Assembly (NCBI RefSeq): GCF_003591655.1
Contig: NZ_QVRA01000008.1
Coordinates: 124,001-188,000, forward strand
DNA length: 64,000 nt
Source of the DNA: Sphingobium terrigena
GTDB taxonomy: Bacteria > Pseudomonadota > Alphaproteobacteria > Sphingomonadales > Sphingomonadaceae
Direction of reading: 5' to 3'
Below are positions 8,453 through 17,750 of the stretch, in pieces (the first letter of the stretch is position 1; every line of letters starts with the position of its first letter). The notes beneath the pieces are model-generated. The model had not been told where the DNA came from. It searched no databases and saw nothing but the letters and a program-made list of their open reading frames with translations. A program made the translations under genes and the position numbers.

Positions 8453-9073
8453 ATGGGCGATCGTTTCAATACCGTAGCGGGCTGGGCGCTGTTCGCGGGC
8501 ATTATTGCGCTCGGCGGCGCGATCGTCAGTTCTAAATTTTTCCATGACGAACGGCCCGAAACCATGGGTTATGCCATCGAAGGCGTCGAAGCCGAAGGTG
8601 AAGGCGCTGCTGCCGGTCCCGGCCTCAACACGCTGCTGGCCAGCGCGGACGTTGCGGCGGGCGAGAAGGTGTTTGCCAAATGCGCCGCCTGCCACACCGT
8701 CACGTCGGGCGGTGCCAATGGCATTGGTCCCAACCTCTATGGCACAGTGGGCAAGGCCCATGGCCATGTCGCAGGCTTCGCTTATTCCGAAGCGCTCAAG
8801 TCGGTGCCCGGCAACTGGACGTTCGAGGCGCTGGACAAGTGGCTGAAAAGCCCGCGTGAATATGCGCCCGGCACCAAGATGACCTTTGCCGGCCTTGGCA
8901 ACCCGGTCGATCGCGCCAACCTGATCGCCTGGCTCAACACGCAGGGGTCCAACCTGCCGCTGCCCGCCGCCGACGCCGCCCCGGCTGCTGAAGGCGCCAA
9001 TGCCGCCGAAGCGGGCAACGCTGCCAATGCCGCGGAAGCCCCGGCAGCGAACGCCGCCAACGCAGCCGAGTAA
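8453..9073 (+). CDS. Membrane-anchored class I cytochrome c
   Basis: About 206 residues. An N-terminal signal anchor (GWALFAGIIALGGAIV, about 9-26) tethers a periplasmic cytochrome c domain. The haem site is CAACH (Cys77, Cys80, His81), and the axial methionine is Met143 in GTKMTF. It likely carries electrons between the bc1 complex and the terminal oxidase, as cytochrome cy/c552 proteins do. The last 35 residues are a low-complexity Ala/Asn/Glu tail (AANAAEAPAANAANAAE). The start at 8453 matches the family N-terminus (DRFNTVAGW); an ATG at 8432 would add seven residues. Confidence 0.92.
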   Translation: MGDRFNTVAGWALFAGIIALGGAIVSSKFFHDERPETMGYAIEGVEAEGEGAAAGPGLNTLLASADVAAGEKVFAKCAACHTVTSGGANGIGPNLYGTVGKAHGHVAGFAYSEALKSVPGNWTFEALDKWLKSPREYAPGTKMTFAGLGNPVDRANLIAWLNTQGSNLPLPAADAAPAAEGANAAEAGNAANAAEAPAANAANAAE

Positions 9074-9106
9074 AGCGCGATCGGTCCGCCGATCGAGATA
9101 TGCGAA

Positions 9107-9679
9107 TTGACGGGCGCGGCACTGGTTGCCGCGCTCGATTCGTTGGCGGACCTGCGCATCGCGGTGTTCAGGGCCTTCCCCTATCTCTATGACGGGGACC
9201 ACGCCTATGAACGGGACTATCTGACCGCCTATGCCAACAGCCCCGGCGCGCTGGTCGTGGGCGCATTTTCTGGCGACAGGCTGGTCGGCGCCGCTACCGC
9301 TGCACCGATGGCCGATCACGCCGCCGCCTTTGCCGCCCCGTTCCAGGCGCGCGGCATGGACATCAACGACATTTATTATTTCGGCGAATCCGTGCTGCTG
9401 CCCGACTGGCGCGGCCATGGCATAGGCCACGCCTTTTTCGACCGGCGCGAAGCCAAGGCGCGCGACCTGGGTTTTTCGATCGCCGCCTTCTGCGCCGTCA
9501 TCCGCCCGGCCGATCACCCCGCCCGCCCCGCCGGTTACAGCCCGCTCGACCCCTTCTGGCGCAAGCGTGGCTTTGCACCAGTCGATGGCCTGATCGGCCA
9601 GTTCGGATGGAAGGATATGGGCGACGCCACCGACAGCGACCACCCGATGCAATTCTGGGTAAAAAGGCTGGAGGGCTAA
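9107..9679 (+). CDS. GNAT-family N-acetyltransferase
   Basis: A 190-residue GNAT-fold acetyltransferase. The acetyl-CoA binding stretch VLLPDWRGHGIGHAFFDRRE corresponds to motif A (R/Q-x-x-G-x-G/A). The acceptor is unknown. There is no in-frame ATG after the upstream stop, so TTG at 9107 is the likely start, with GAGAT 8 nt before it. It lies 34 nt after the cytochrome gene in the same direction and may be cotranscribed. Confidence 0.82.
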   Translation: MTGAALVAALDSLADLRIAVFRAFPYLYDGDHAYERDYLTAYANSPGALVVGAFSGDRLVGAATAAPMADHAAAFAAPFQARGMDINDIYYFGESVLLPDWRGHGIGHAFFDRREAKARDLGFSIAAFCAVIRPADHPARPAGYSPLDPFWRKRGFAPVDGLIGQFGWKDMGDATDSDHPMQFWVKRLEG

Positions 9680-10040
9680 GGCCGACATGCGATAATCCTC
9701 ACCCACAAGGCCCCTCCCCCTTGAGGGGGAGGAGAATTGCATATGACCTTTCGTTATCCCTTCAACGTCATCCTGAACTTGTTTCAGGATCCATCGCGCC
9801 CCAAAAGCCGCCGCTCGTGACGAGAAATGGATGCTGAGCCGAAGGCCAGCGCAGCTAAACGAGTTCAGCATGACGAAGTAAAATGAGGCGCGATCCATAT
9901 GCGATAGCCCTTCCCTTGAGGGGGAGGTTGGGTGAGGGTGTGCTACCGCCAGCGGGGACGCTCAGCTTCGCCTCGCTCCCCCTCCCCGCCGGGGAGGGGG
10001 GATGAGTCACAATCATCGCATATTGGTAAGACCCGCGTCC
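9680..10040. repeat. Composite repeat-rich intergenic region
   Basis: This 360-nt gap holds no credible gene. It contains C/G-rich palindromes at 9713-9732 (CCTCCCCCTTGAGGGGGAGG) and 9978-10001 (CCCCTCCCCGCCGGGGAGGGG core), and a half-element at 9911-9930. It also has CGTCATCCTGAACTTG...CAGGATCC (9767-9792) with an inverted partner around 9862-9875 (GAGTTCAGCATGACG). The motif ATGCGAT occurs near 9687, 9899 and, inverted, 10015. It looks like several palindromic repeats nested in one another, between convergent genes. Confidence 0.75.
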
Positions 10041-11375
10041 CTAGCGCTCGGCAACCAGCACCTTGTCGATCTTGCGCCCGTCCATATCGACAATCTCGAA
10101 GCGGAAGCCCTGATCATCGACATAATCGCCGACTTCGGGCAGGCGCTTGAGCAGCCATAGCGCATGGCCCGCCACGGTCGCATAATCACGGTCCTCCGAC
10201 AGGTCGATGCCGATCCGCTCGGCCAGCTGGTCGATCGGCATCTGCCCCGACACCAGCAGGCTGCCATCCTCACGCTCGACCATGTCGGGTTCGTCATAGG
10301 CGTCGCGGTCCGACGCGAAATGGCCCGCAATCGCGGACAGCAGGTCCGCCGGGGTCACAATCCCTTCAAAATGGCCATATTCGTCATGGACCATCACCAT
10401 CGGCACGTCGGACCGGCGCAACACTTCCAGCGCGTCCATCGCGTCGACCTGGTCCGGCACCACCTCCGCCTTGCGCATCAGCGCGCCGACGTTCAGCGTC
10501 TCGCCCCGGAACAGCGCGCTCATGATGTCGCGCGCCTGGACGATGCCGATAATATCCTCCACCGACCCGCGCCCCACCGGCAGGCGGGTATGGGGCGTTT
10601 CCAGCAGCCGCGCGCGGACTGTCGCATCGTCCGCGCCGATGTCGATCCAGTCGACATCCATCCGCTGCGTCATCACCTCGCGCACCGGCCGGTCGGCCAG
10701 CCGCACGACGCCCGAAATGATCGCCCGCTCGCTTTCCTCGATCACGCCCGACTTGCTGGCTTCGGCAACGATCAGGTGCAGCTCCTCCGCCGTCACATGA
10801 TGTTCCGATTCGCGGTTCATCCGCAGCAGCTTGAAGATCAGCGCGCTCGACCCGTCCAGCACCCACACGATCGGCGCGGTCGCCTTGGACAGCCACAGCA
10901 TCGGCCCGGCCATGATCACCGCGATCGGTTCGGGCGCGCGCAGGGCAAATTGCTTGGGCACCAGCTCGCCGATGATCAGCGACGCATAGGTGGTAAAGCC
11001 GATGACCAGCGCAAAGCCCAGATTTTCCGACGCATTGACCGACAGGCCCAAACCCAGGCTCTGGCCCAGCGCATGAAGCCGCTCGCCCACCGGCCCGCCC
11101 AGGCTCGCGCCCGAATAGGCACCGGCGATAATGCCAATGAGGGTGATGCCGATCTGCACGGTCGACAGGAATTTGCCCGGATCGCTCGCCAGCTTCAGCG
11201 CGGTCGTCGCCCCCTTGCGCCCCGCTTTCTCCAGCCCCTGCAGGCGCGGCTTGCGCGCTGACACGATGGCGAGTTCCGACATCGCAAAGACGCCGTTCAG
11301 CGCCACCAGCGCAAGGATGATGAAAAGATCGGCCCAGGGAAAGGGCGTCGGATTGGGAAGGGGGATCGTGGCCAT
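10041..11375 (-). CDS. CNNM/HlyC-CorC family membrane protein
   Basis: A 444-residue hemolysin-family (UPF0053/CNNM) protein, a candidate Mg2+/Co2+ efflux or Mg2+ homeostasis transporter. An N-terminal DUF21 membrane domain (about 15-205, including FALVIGFTTYASLIIGELVPKQ) is followed by a CBS pair (about 220-340) and a C-terminal CorC_HlyC domain (about 355-440, ending MDGRKIDKVLV). Transcribed alone, divergent from the OmpA lipoprotein. No haemolysis is implied by the family name. Confidence 0.9.
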   Translation of the reverse strand: MATIPLPNPTPFPWADLFIILALVALNGVFAMSELAIVSARKPRLQGLEKAGRKGATTALKLASDPGKFLSTVQIGITLIGIIAGAYSGASLGGPVGERLHALGQSLGLGLSVNASENLGFALVIGFTTYASLIIGELVPKQFALRAPEPIAVIMAGPMLWLSKATAPIVWVLDGSSALIFKLLRMNRESEHHVTAEELHLIVAEASKSGVIEESERAIISGVVRLADRPVREVMTQRMDVDWIDIGADDATVRARLLETPHTRLPVGRGSVEDIIGIVQARDIMSALFRGETLNVGALMRKAEVVPDQVDAMDALEVLRRSDVPMVMVHDEYGHFEGIVTPADLLSAIAGHFASDRDAYDEPDMVEREDGSLLVSGQMPIDQLAERIGIDLSEDRDYATVAGHALWLLKRLPEVGDYVDDQGFRFEIVDMDGRKIDKVLVAER

Positions 11376-11526
11376 GGCGGTCAGCGACCTCCTATAGCCG
11401 CTATTCTTTCAATTTCACAACATCCCCATCATCACCGGTTCAGTTCGCTTGTGGAACAAACGCACCGTTCGACCATTTTGGGGCTACTCGTCTCATACGG
11501 ACGCAAAAAGACAAGGGATCAGGATC

Positions 11527-12207
11527 ATGAAGATTTCTCACCGCATTCTCGGCGCCGCAGGTCTGGCCGCCATGCTGGCCACCACCGCCTGCACCACTGA
11601 TCCGACCACGGGTCAGCGCTCGATTTCGAAGGCCGCGATCGGCGGCATCGGCGGCGCTCTGGGCGGCTATCTGCTCGGCGATCTGGTGGGTGGGCGCAAC
11701 GACCGGACCGAAAAGATCCTGGGCGCAGGCATTGGCGCAGTCGCAGGCGCGGGCATCGGTGCCTATATGGACGCGCAGGAACGCAAGTTGCGCGAAGAAA
11801 CCGCCGGCACCGGGGTGGATGTGATCCGCGACGGCGACAATCTGCTGCTGCGGATGCCGTCGGGCATCACCTTTGGCTATGATCGCGCCGATGTGCAGCC
11901 CCAGTTCCAGCCGACGCTGAACGATGTCGCGGCGGTACTGGCGCAATATCCAAAGACCTATATCGACGTGCTGGGTCACACCGACAGCGACGGCGCGGAC
12001 GCCTATAACCAGACCCTGTCGGAACGGCGCGCCCGATCGGTCGCCGACTATCTGATCGGTCGCGGCGTCCAGTCCGCCCGCATCGGCACGCGCGGCTATG
12101 GCGAGACCCAGCCGATCGCATCCAACGCCACCGAAGAAGGCAAGGCCGCCAACCGCCGCGTCGAAATCAAGATCTCGCCAGTCACCGAAGCTGACGTGCG
12201 GGGTTAA
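11527..12207 (+). CDS. OmpA-family lipoprotein (YiaD/Pal-like)
   Basis: 226 residues. A lipoprotein signal ends in the lipobox LATTAC, with Cys22 as the acylated residue. Residues about 38-85 are a glycine-zipper segment (GGIGGALGGYLLGDLVGG). The C-terminal OmpA domain (about 110-222) binds peptidoglycan and shows DVLGHTDSDGADAYN, LSERRARSVADYL and NRRVEI. It should tie the outer membrane to the cell wall. AGGATC precedes the ATG at 11527; upstream in-frame codons lack a signal sequence. Confidence 0.92.
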   Translation: MKISHRILGAAGLAAMLATTACTTDPTTGQRSISKAAIGGIGGALGGYLLGDLVGGRNDRTEKILGAGIGAVAGAGIGAYMDAQERKLREETAGTGVDVIRDGDNLLLRMPSGITFGYDRADVQPQFQPTLNDVAAVLAQYPKTYIDVLGHTDSDGADAYNQTLSERRARSVADYLIGRGVQSARIGTRGYGETQPIASNATEEGKAANRRVEIKISPVTEADVRG

Positions 12208-12221
12208 ACTTATAAATAAAG

Positions 12222-12269
12222 CCCCTCCCCTTCAGGGGAGGGGTTGGGGTGGGGGCGTGCCCCACCCCC
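12222..12269. repeat. Two adjacent G/C palindromes between convergent genes
   Basis: CCCCTCCCC (12222-12230) pairs with GGGGAGGGG (12235-12243), and GGGGTGGG (12246-12253) pairs with CCCACCCC (12261-12268). There is no T tract, so it is not a canonical terminator, though it lies between the convergent OmpA and MarC genes. The sequence matches the C/G-rich repeat family seen at 9.7-10.0 kb and around the DUF559 gene. Confidence 0.7.
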
Positions 12270-12274
12270 TATCC

Positions 12275-12895
12275 TCAAAAACTCGCCTTCAACCCGTCGA
12301 TCACAAATTGCGCCGCCAGCGCAGCGAGCAGCACACCCAGCAAGCGAGTAATCACCGCCTCGATCTTGTGGCCCAGCAGCGCCATCAGCGGCCCCGCCGC
12401 CAACAGCGATCCCAGCATCAGCAGCAGCGTGACCACGACCGCGCCCAGCACCACCATCCGCTCGCCCATGCCGTCCGCCCGCGACATCAGCAGCATGACG
12501 GTGGCGATCGATCCCGGCCCGGCGATCATCGGCATCGCCATCGGGAATACCGACACATCCTCGACATGCGGCTCTTCGGCGCTGATCTTCTGCGCCCGGT
12601 CCTCGCGCCGCTGGGTGCGCTTTTCAAACACCATGTCCATCGCGATCATGAACAGCATGATCCCGCCCGCAATGCGGAAACTGTCGAGCGCAATCCCCAG
12701 CACGCCCAGCAGCTGCTTGCCCCACAGGGCGAACACCAGCAGGATCGCGGCGGCAATCCCGACCGCGCGGATCGCCATCGCCTTGCGCTGCGCCGGACTG
12801 GCCCCGCCGGTCAGGCTGGCATAGATGGGCGCGCAGCCGGGCGGATCGATCACCACGAACAGGGTGACGAAGGCAGAAATGAACAATTCGATCAT
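12275..12895 (-). CDS. MarC family integral membrane protein
   Basis: A 206-residue protein with six hydrophobic segments of the MarC/UPF0056 family. Visible features are FVVIDPPGCAPIYASLTGG near the N-terminus and AMPMIAGPGSIATVMLL in the middle. Despite the name, MarC does not confer multiple antibiotic resistance, and its role is unknown. It is the last gene of a five-gene operon and overlaps the upstream gene by 4 nt. Confidence 0.9.
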   Translation of the reverse strand: MIELFISAFVTLFVVIDPPGCAPIYASLTGGASPAQRKAMAIRAVGIAAAILLVFALWGKQLLGVLGIALDSFRIAGGIMLFMIAMDMVFEKRTQRREDRAQKISAEEPHVEDVSVFPMAMPMIAGPGSIATVMLLMSRADGMGERMVVLGAVVVTLLLMLGSLLAAGPLMALLGHKIEAVITRLLGVLLAALAAQFVIDGLKASF

Positions 12896-13548
12896 GATGC
12901 CGCCCCTACCCTGTCGTCGATCACATCATCATAGCCGCTGCCATTCCATATCTGCACGGTCACACGGCGGCTGCCATCGGTCGCAACCTGCGCCGACCAG
13001 AGCAGGCTGTCGTCAGGCGGAGGCGGCGGTGCGTCCTTGCCAGGCGGCGGGCCGTCAGGCCGCGCAGGCCGCTTGCAGGTCGCCACCTTCCCGCTCAGAA
13101 ATTCCGGCACATCGCGCGCCTTGGCCAGCGTATCGCCATGGTCGGCGATCCACTTCCACGCGCCCTTCTTGTCGCGCCGCCAGATCGTCGTGAAATAACC
13201 CACTGCCCCGTCCGGCCGGGTCCAGTTGCCGGTGCTGGCGGCCAGATTGCCGTCGCACGAGACATAGACGATCGACGGCGACCATTTGACCGGTGCCACC
13301 GGATCAGCCCGGCCTTTCAGCCAGTCCTTGGCCAGCACCCGCTGCGGCACGAACATCACCGCATCCTCCGCGGCGGTGGCGCGGAAGGCGGTCCATTGCC
13401 CCTTTTCCTGCGCCAACCGGCTGAACGCGATTTCGGCAGCGATGACGGAGCTGGGATCAGGCTGGAAACGCAGCGGCGGTTTGGCGGCGACCAATGCCGC
13501 CGCAGCCACAATCAGCAGCGGCACCAGCAGCGTCGAGCGCACCCTCAC
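12892..13548 (-). CDS. Exported protein with NTF2/SnoaL-like (DUF4440-type) fold
   Basis: A 218-residue protein of unknown function. A signal peptide ([22 protein letters not shown]) precedes a region resembling NTF2-like DUF4440 proteins: [20 protein letters not shown], then NLAASTGNW and [23 protein letters not shown]. Near residues 170-190 there is a proline-rich linker ([14 protein letters not shown]). It overlaps folD and marC by 4 nt on either side. The fold call is from pattern only and the function is not known. Confidence 0.75.
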   Translation of the reverse strand: MRVRSTLLVPLLIVAAAALVAAKPPLRFQPDPSSVIAAEIAFSRLAQEKGQWTAFRATAAEDAVMFVPQRVLAKDWLKGRADPVAPVKWSPSIVYVSCDGNLAASTGNWTRPDGAVGYFTTIWRRDKKGAWKWIADHGDTLAKARDVPEFLSGKVATCKRPARPDGPPPGKDAPPPPPDDSLLWSAQVATDGSRRVTVQIWNGSGYDDVIDDRVGAAS

Positions 13549-14438
13549 AGCCCGTCAGGCTTGGCCAGCCCCGCGCGGGCATGGGCCGCGACCAGCGTAT
13601 TGCGCAGCAGCACCGCGATCGTCATCGGCCCGACCCCGCCGGGCACCGGGGTAATCGCGCGGACATGGGCCAGCGCCTCGGCGGTGGCGACGTCGCCCAC
13701 GATCCGGCTCTTGCCATCTTCGGTATCCGCCACCCGGTTGATGCCGACGTCGATCACCGTCGCGCCCGGCTTGATCCATTCGCCCTTGACCATTTCGGCG
13801 CGCCCCACGGCGGCAACGACGATGTCGGCGCGATGGACGATGCTGGCAATGTCGCGCGTGCGGCTATGGGCGATCGTCACGGTGCAGCTTTCCGCCAGCA
13901 GCAGCTGCGCCATCGGCTTGCCGACGATGTTGGACCGGCCCACCACCACGGCTTCCAGACCAGTAAGGTCGCCCAGTTCGTCCTTCAGCAACATGATGCA
14001 GCCTAGCGGCGTGCAGGGGACCAGCGCCTCCTGCCCCGTCGCCAGTTTGCCCGCATTGACGACATGGAAGCCGTCAACATCCTTGGCCGGGTCGATCGCG
14101 GCCAGAACGGCGCTTTCATCGATATGGGCGGGCAGTGGCAGCTGGACCAATATGCCATCGACCCGCTCGTCATGGTTCAGCTCCTCGATCAGGTCGAGCA
14201 GATCGTCCGCACCGATGCTGGCCGGGCGCTTGAACTCATAGCTTTCCATGCCGGTCGCGACCGTCATCTTGCCCTTGTTGCGGACATAGACCGCGCTCGC
14301 CGGGTCCTCGCCCACCAGCACCACCGCCAACCCCGGCTTGCGTCCCGCCTGCGCGGCGAAAGCGGCAACGCCGCCTGCCACCTTGTCGCGCAGCCCTGCT
14401 GCAAAAGCCTTGCCGTCGATGATCTTGCCGATGGTCAT
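13545..14438 (-). CDS. folD: Bifunctional methylenetetrahydrofolate dehydrogenase / cyclohydrolase
   Basis: Interconverts 5,10-methylene-THF, methenyl-THF and 10-formyl-THF, supplying formyl groups for purine synthesis (see purN at 26.5 kb). The 297-residue protein has the catalytic half with [22 protein letters not shown] and [10 protein letters not shown]. The NADP-binding half carries [18 protein letters not shown] and the [10 protein letters not shown] signature. Length is standard. It overlaps its neighbours by 4 nt on both sides in the operon. Confidence 0.96.
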   Translation of the reverse strand: MTIGKIIDGKAFAAGLRDKVAGGVAAFAAQAGRKPGLAVVLVGEDPASAVYVRNKGKMTVATGMESYEFKRPASIGADDLLDLIEELNHDERVDGILVQLPLPAHIDESAVLAAIDPAKDVDGFHVVNAGKLATGQEALVPCTPLGCIMLLKDELGDLTGLEAVVVGRSNIVGKPMAQLLLAESCTVTIAHSRTRDIASIVHRADIVVAAVGRAEMVKGEWIKPGATVIDVGINRVADTEDGKSRIVGDVATAEALAHVRAITPVPGGVGPMTIAVLLRNTLVAAHARAGLAKPDGL

Positions 14439-14752
14439 GTCACGTCAACCTGTTGTTCGATGATGCTGATCAGGCGCGGCTGTGCGCCACCCCGGATGCG
14501 CAGCCGCTTTAGCCGGTTGCTGTCCCCCGATTCCAGCGAAATCGCCCCCTTGGGCAATCCAAGATATTGGCCGAGCAGGGCGACAAGCGCATCATTGGCC
14601 CGCCCTTTTTCCGGCACGGCCCGCACCCGCGCGGACAGCCATTGTGCGCCCTTCTCATCGGTCCAGACGCCGCCGACCATCTCCTTGGCCGCACCCGGCG
14701 TCAACCGGACAGCCAGGATCAGGTCGTCGCCCGCCTGAACCCAGACGGTCAC
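14435..14752 (-). CDS. DUF167 family protein (YggU-like)
   Basis: A 105-residue DUF167/YggU protein. The pattern [16 protein letters not shown] ... [38 protein letters not shown] is the family core. The fold is known, the function is not. It overlaps YggT and FolD by 4 nt on either side, the usual YggT-YggU coupling in proteobacteria. Confidence 0.9.
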   Translation of the reverse strand: MTVWVQAGDDLILAVRLTPGAAKEMVGGVWTDEKGAQWLSARVRAVPEKGRANDALVALLGQYLGLPKGAISLESGDSNRLKRLRIRGGAQPRLISIIEQQVDVT

Positions 14753-15039
14753 ACCAGCCCGAATAACGGGGGCAATACCGCCTGACGGATGATCAGGATC
14801 GCCAGCAACACGACCATCGGCGTCAGGTCCAGCGCGCCTAGATCGGGCATGATCTTGCGGATGGGATTATAGATGGGCGCGGTCATCCGGTCGAGCGCGG
14901 TCATGACGGTGCGGACGAAATCGCTGCCCATATTGACGATGTTGAAAGCGATCAGCCAGCTCATCACCGCCTGAATGATGATGATCCACCACAGTACGTC
15001 GAGCAGGATGACGATGATCTGATAAAGCGCGTAGGCCAT
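14749..15039 (-). CDS. YggT family membrane protein
   Basis: A 96-residue protein with two hydrophobic hairpins. It has the YggT pattern LLDVLWWIIIIQAVMSWLIAFN ... PIYNPIRKIMPDLGALDLTPMVVLLAILII. YggT proteins are linked to cell envelope or division site assembly and osmotic stress in other bacteria; the precise role is open. It is the first gene of the operon YggT-DUF167-FolD-unknown-MarC, in which every junction is a 4-nt overlap. Confidence 0.9.
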   Translation of the reverse strand: MAYALYQIIVILLDVLWWIIIIQAVMSWLIAFNIVNMGSDFVRTVMTALDRMTAPIYNPIRKIMPDLGALDLTPMVVLLAILIIRQAVLPPLFGLV

Positions 15040-15139
15040 GAGGTCTCCGAAAAGCGTTGCCTCTCTCTACCCCGTCCGATGGCCGGGGGACAAGCATCGC
15101 CGCAAGCTTTCGGAAAGCTTTTTCCTGCATGGTGTGCGG

Positions 15140-15541
15140 ATGAGAGGCAGCTACACAATTGAGGCCGAACCGGCCCATGACCTGATCCGCATGACCCTGA
15201 CGGGCTTTTTCGACATCGAAACGATCCGGGCATTCGGCGCGGCGCGCTATCCGGTCATCGCCCGGCTTGGCTGCGCACGCAACCAGCATATCGTGCTGTG
15301 CGACATTTCCGGTTGCAGCCTGCAATCGCAGGAAGCTGTCGCGGCCTTTCAGCAGGTGCTGGGCGAAGGCGACATCAAAAGCCGCAAGCTCGCCGTAGTC
15401 ACGGGCAGTTCGCTGGCCTGGATACAGGCGCGACGCATCCTCAACCGCGACGAACTGGCCTGTTTCGACACCGAACCGGAAGCCATGCAATGGCTGCTTG
15501 CGCCGAGCGGGCAGACAGCAGAAAGCCAGGTCAGAGCCTGA
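15140..15541 (+). CDS. STAS/SpoIIAA-like protein, unknown function
   Basis: 133 residues with the outline of the STAS/SpoIIAA-like fold: an N-terminal beta hairpin (YTIEAEPAHDLIRMTLTGFFD), HIVLCDISGCSLQSQEAVAAFQ, and a final helix (EPEAMQWLLA). No catalytic motif is visible. The ATG at 15140 is preferred; the frame opens at 15038 but the first 34 residues are non-conserved in appearance. It diverges from YggT. The family call is tentative. Confidence 0.65.
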   Translation: MRGSYTIEAEPAHDLIRMTLTGFFDIETIRAFGAARYPVIARLGCARNQHIVLCDISGCSLQSQEAVAAFQQVLGEGDIKSRKLAVVTGSSLAWIQARRILNRDELACFDTEPEAMQWLLAPSGQTAESQVRA

Positions 15542-15548
15542 CCCCCGA

Positions 15549-16109
15549 TCAGCCCGTCGGCATCGTCCCCGGCCGGATATGGGGGAACATGTGCGCGACA
15601 TAGTCCGCCTTCCCCAATTCGATGCCATTGGCCCGCAGGATCGCATAGGCGGTCATCAGGTGGAAATAAAATTGGGACAGGCTCCAGTCCCGCGCATATT
15701 GCTCTGCCGTCAGGTCCAATATCATCCCGTTGGGCAGCGCATGGGCGATCATCGTGCCAGCAGCAGCATCCAGCGCATCGAGACCAATCGCCTCCAGCAA
15801 CGCCACGGTCTGCGCGATCCGGCCCTTGGCATCCGCGATCGAACCAGGATGCTCCGCCCCATTGCGCCCTTCGTCGAGCAGCCCGCCGAGTGAGGTCGGG
15901 AAATCCTCCCCCTTTAGCCGATATACCGCTTCCCGCGCCTGTACGCAGGCAAAGCGGATCTGCGTCGACAGGGGGAACATATCGGGCGCCAGACGCGCGG
16001 ACAGCAGCGCATCGGCATCCGTGCTTGAACCCTGCGCCTTCTCCAGCCAGGCGGACAGACGATTGAGCATCTGCACATAGGTTGGGACGAGCAATTGGGT
16101 CAGCGACAT
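15549..16109 (-). CDS. DUF1993 family protein
   Basis: A 186-residue DUF1993 protein. Family cues are the N-terminal LTQLLVPTYVQMLNRLSAWLEKAQ, RLAPDMFPLSTQIRFAC, and LSQFYFHLMTAYAILRANGIELGKADY near the end. The predicted structure is a DinB-like four-helix bundle. Function is unknown. It is convergent with the STAS-like gene, with only 7 nt between stops. Confidence 0.87.
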   Translation of the reverse strand: MSLTQLLVPTYVQMLNRLSAWLEKAQGSSTDADALLSARLAPDMFPLSTQIRFACVQAREAVYRLKGEDFPTSLGGLLDEGRNGAEHPGSIADAKGRIAQTVALLEAIGLDALDAAAGTMIAHALPNGMILDLTAEQYARDWSLSQFYFHLMTAYAILRANGIELGKADYVAHMFPHIRPGTMPTG

Positions 16110-16188
16110 GGGTCAACTCTCCAAATGGGGAATCATTGCGAAATTCGTCATTATTCCGCCAGCGTCAGGGGGCGAACAAGACGAACGC

Positions 16189-16530
16189 TCAGCGCTGCTT
16201 CTTGGTCATGGTCGCGGTGAAATCGGGCGCCTTGTTCGCGACCCAGTCGACAAATTTGCGCACGGCGGGGTCAGCCAGCAGGCCGGTGGCATCCATGCCG
16301 TGACGCTGCAATTGCGAATTGGTGAAATTCTTGATCAGCATCTGCTGGCAGATGGGATGCATCGGCACGACATCGCGCCCGCCCCGGCTCTTTGGCACAG
16401 GATGATGCCAGATGATCGTCTCGCCCGTGGGTCGGCCGCACAGCCAGCACGGCGGCACCACCGCCGGAGCCTCTTCCTCGTCCAGATGCACGTCATCATG
16501 GCGACCATGTTTGGAATGTTTACGGGCCAT
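16189..16530 (-). CDS. HNH nuclease-fold protein
   Basis: 113 residues with an HNH-type zinc/metal motif: CWLCGRP, then WHHPVPKSRGGRD, then MHPICQQMLIKNFTN. This is the C-x2-C...HH...H-x-x-C layout of small HNH proteins found near housekeeping genes in alphaproteobacteria. The basic N-terminus (ARKHSKHGRHDD) may contact nucleic acid. No restriction or toxin partner is adjacent, and it lies 8 nt from argB in the same direction, so the role is open. Confidence 0.8.
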   Translation of the reverse strand: MARKHSKHGRHDDVHLDEEEAPAVVPPCWLCGRPTGETIIWHHPVPKSRGGRDVVPMHPICQQMLIKNFTNSQLQRHGMDATGLLADPAVRKFVDWVANKAPDFTATMTKKQR

Positions 16531-16537
16531 ATATGCT

Positions 16538-17443
16538 CTATTTGCGGATCAACGTACCCGCGCCGCGCCTGGTGAAAATCTCCAGCAGCATCGCGTGCGG
16601 CACCCGCCCGTCCAGGATGACGGCGGCGTCCACCCCGCCCTCGACCGCCTTGACGCAGGTTTCCAGCTTCGGGATCATGCCGCCGCTGATCGTGCCATCC
16701 TGTTGCAGCACCTCGATCGCGGCGGGATCAAGATCGGTCAGCAGATTCTTGTCCTTGTCCAGAACGCCCGGCACATCGGTCAGCAGGAAGAAGCGCGACG
16801 CACCCAGTTCCGCGGCGATCGCGCCTGCCATCGTGTCGGCATTGACGTTGTAGGTATGGCCGTCCGCGCCGATCCCCACCGGCGCGACCACGGGAATGAT
16901 GCCATCCTGCGTCAGCGTGTCGAGGATGCGCCGGTCGACCTTCACCGGATCGCCGACAAAGCCCAGATCGACATTGCGCTCGATCCCCGAATTGGGGTCC
17001 GCCTCGCGCTTGCCCAGCACCTTCTCGCAGATGATGAGGTTGCCATCCTTGCCCGAAATGCCCACCGCCCGGCCGCCAGCCCCGGCGATCCAGCCGACGA
17101 TTTCCTTGTTGATCGACCCCGCCAGCACCATTTCGGCGATCTTGGCGGTTTCCGCGTCGGTCACGCGCAGGCCACCGATAAATTCCGACTCGACGCCCAG
17201 CTTTTTCAGCATCGCGCCGATCTGCGGCCCCCCGCCATGGACGACCACGACATTGATGCCGACCGCCTTCATCAGCACGACATCCTCGGCGAAATCGCGT
17301 GCCGCTTCCGGGTCGCCCATCGCATGGCCGCCATATTTCACCACGAAGGTCTTGCCCGCATAGCGCTGCATATAGGGCAGCGCCTCAACGAGGGTTTCAG
17401 CCTTGGCGAGCAGCGCCGGGACGGGATCATGCGAACTGGTCAT
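16538..17443 (-). CDS. argB: Acetylglutamate kinase
   Basis: Phosphorylates N-acetyl-L-glutamate, the second step of arginine biosynthesis. The 301-residue protein shows [21 protein letters not shown], the substrate stretch [10 protein letters not shown], and the C-terminal ATP-site region [18 protein letters not shown]. The N-terminal helix before the core (about residues 1-25) is of the type present in arginine-feedback-sensitive hexameric enzymes. ATG at 17443 is preferred to the ATG 12 nt upstream. The HNH gene lies directly downstream. Confidence 0.96.
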   Translation of the reverse strand: MTSSHDPVPALLAKAETLVEALPYMQRYAGKTFVVKYGGHAMGDPEAARDFAEDVVLMKAVGINVVVVHGGGPQIGAMLKKLGVESEFIGGLRVTDAETAKIAEMVLAGSINKEIVGWIAGAGGRAVGISGKDGNLIICEKVLGKREADPNSGIERNVDLGFVGDPVKVDRRILDTLTQDGIIPVVAPVGIGADGHTYNVNADTMAGAIAAELGASRFFLLTDVPGVLDKDKNLLTDLDPAAIEVLQQDGTISGGMIPKLETCVKAVEGGVDAAVILDGRVPHAMLLEIFTRRGAGTLIRK

Positions 17444-17455
17444 GCGCGGGCGCAT

Positions 17456-17750
17456 AGGGCCAATGGACCGCTATCGCAAGTTTTGGCGCGCCGCTCCGCC
17501 CCTGGCGGGATCAGGTCGTCCCCGAACAATTGCGCTATCGTATCTATTAAAATTACTATAAGATTTGTGCATGAAGATTCACGCAAAAACGTCGTTTTTG
17601 TGAAATGAATTTCCATATCTTCGCCTTGTTATCGGTTAATATAAAAATACCCGGCCTCCTTCATATGCATCCATATTTTTCCTGACGGAATAATGATGAC
17701 GGTGGATGTCCCGTGACGGGTCGGAGAAAGATGAATGACGGGAGAGAGAC
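17456..17750. other. AT-rich intergenic region with hairpin
   Basis: This 295-nt gap has no gene. From about 17520 to 17690 it is strikingly A/T-rich for this genome. It contains an imperfect hairpin at 17578-17604 (TTCAC and AAAAACG arms, pairing with CGTTTTTGTGAA around a 2-nt bulge). It separates argB from the divergent secreted protein gene, so it holds at least two promoters, but no clear -35/-10 pair was assigned. Confidence 0.6.

Noticed and set aside
8384..9898. 504-residue minus-strand ORF across cytochrome c and GNAT
   Set aside because: Antisense to the haem motif gene and the GNAT gene, and its N-terminus is made of repeat sequence.
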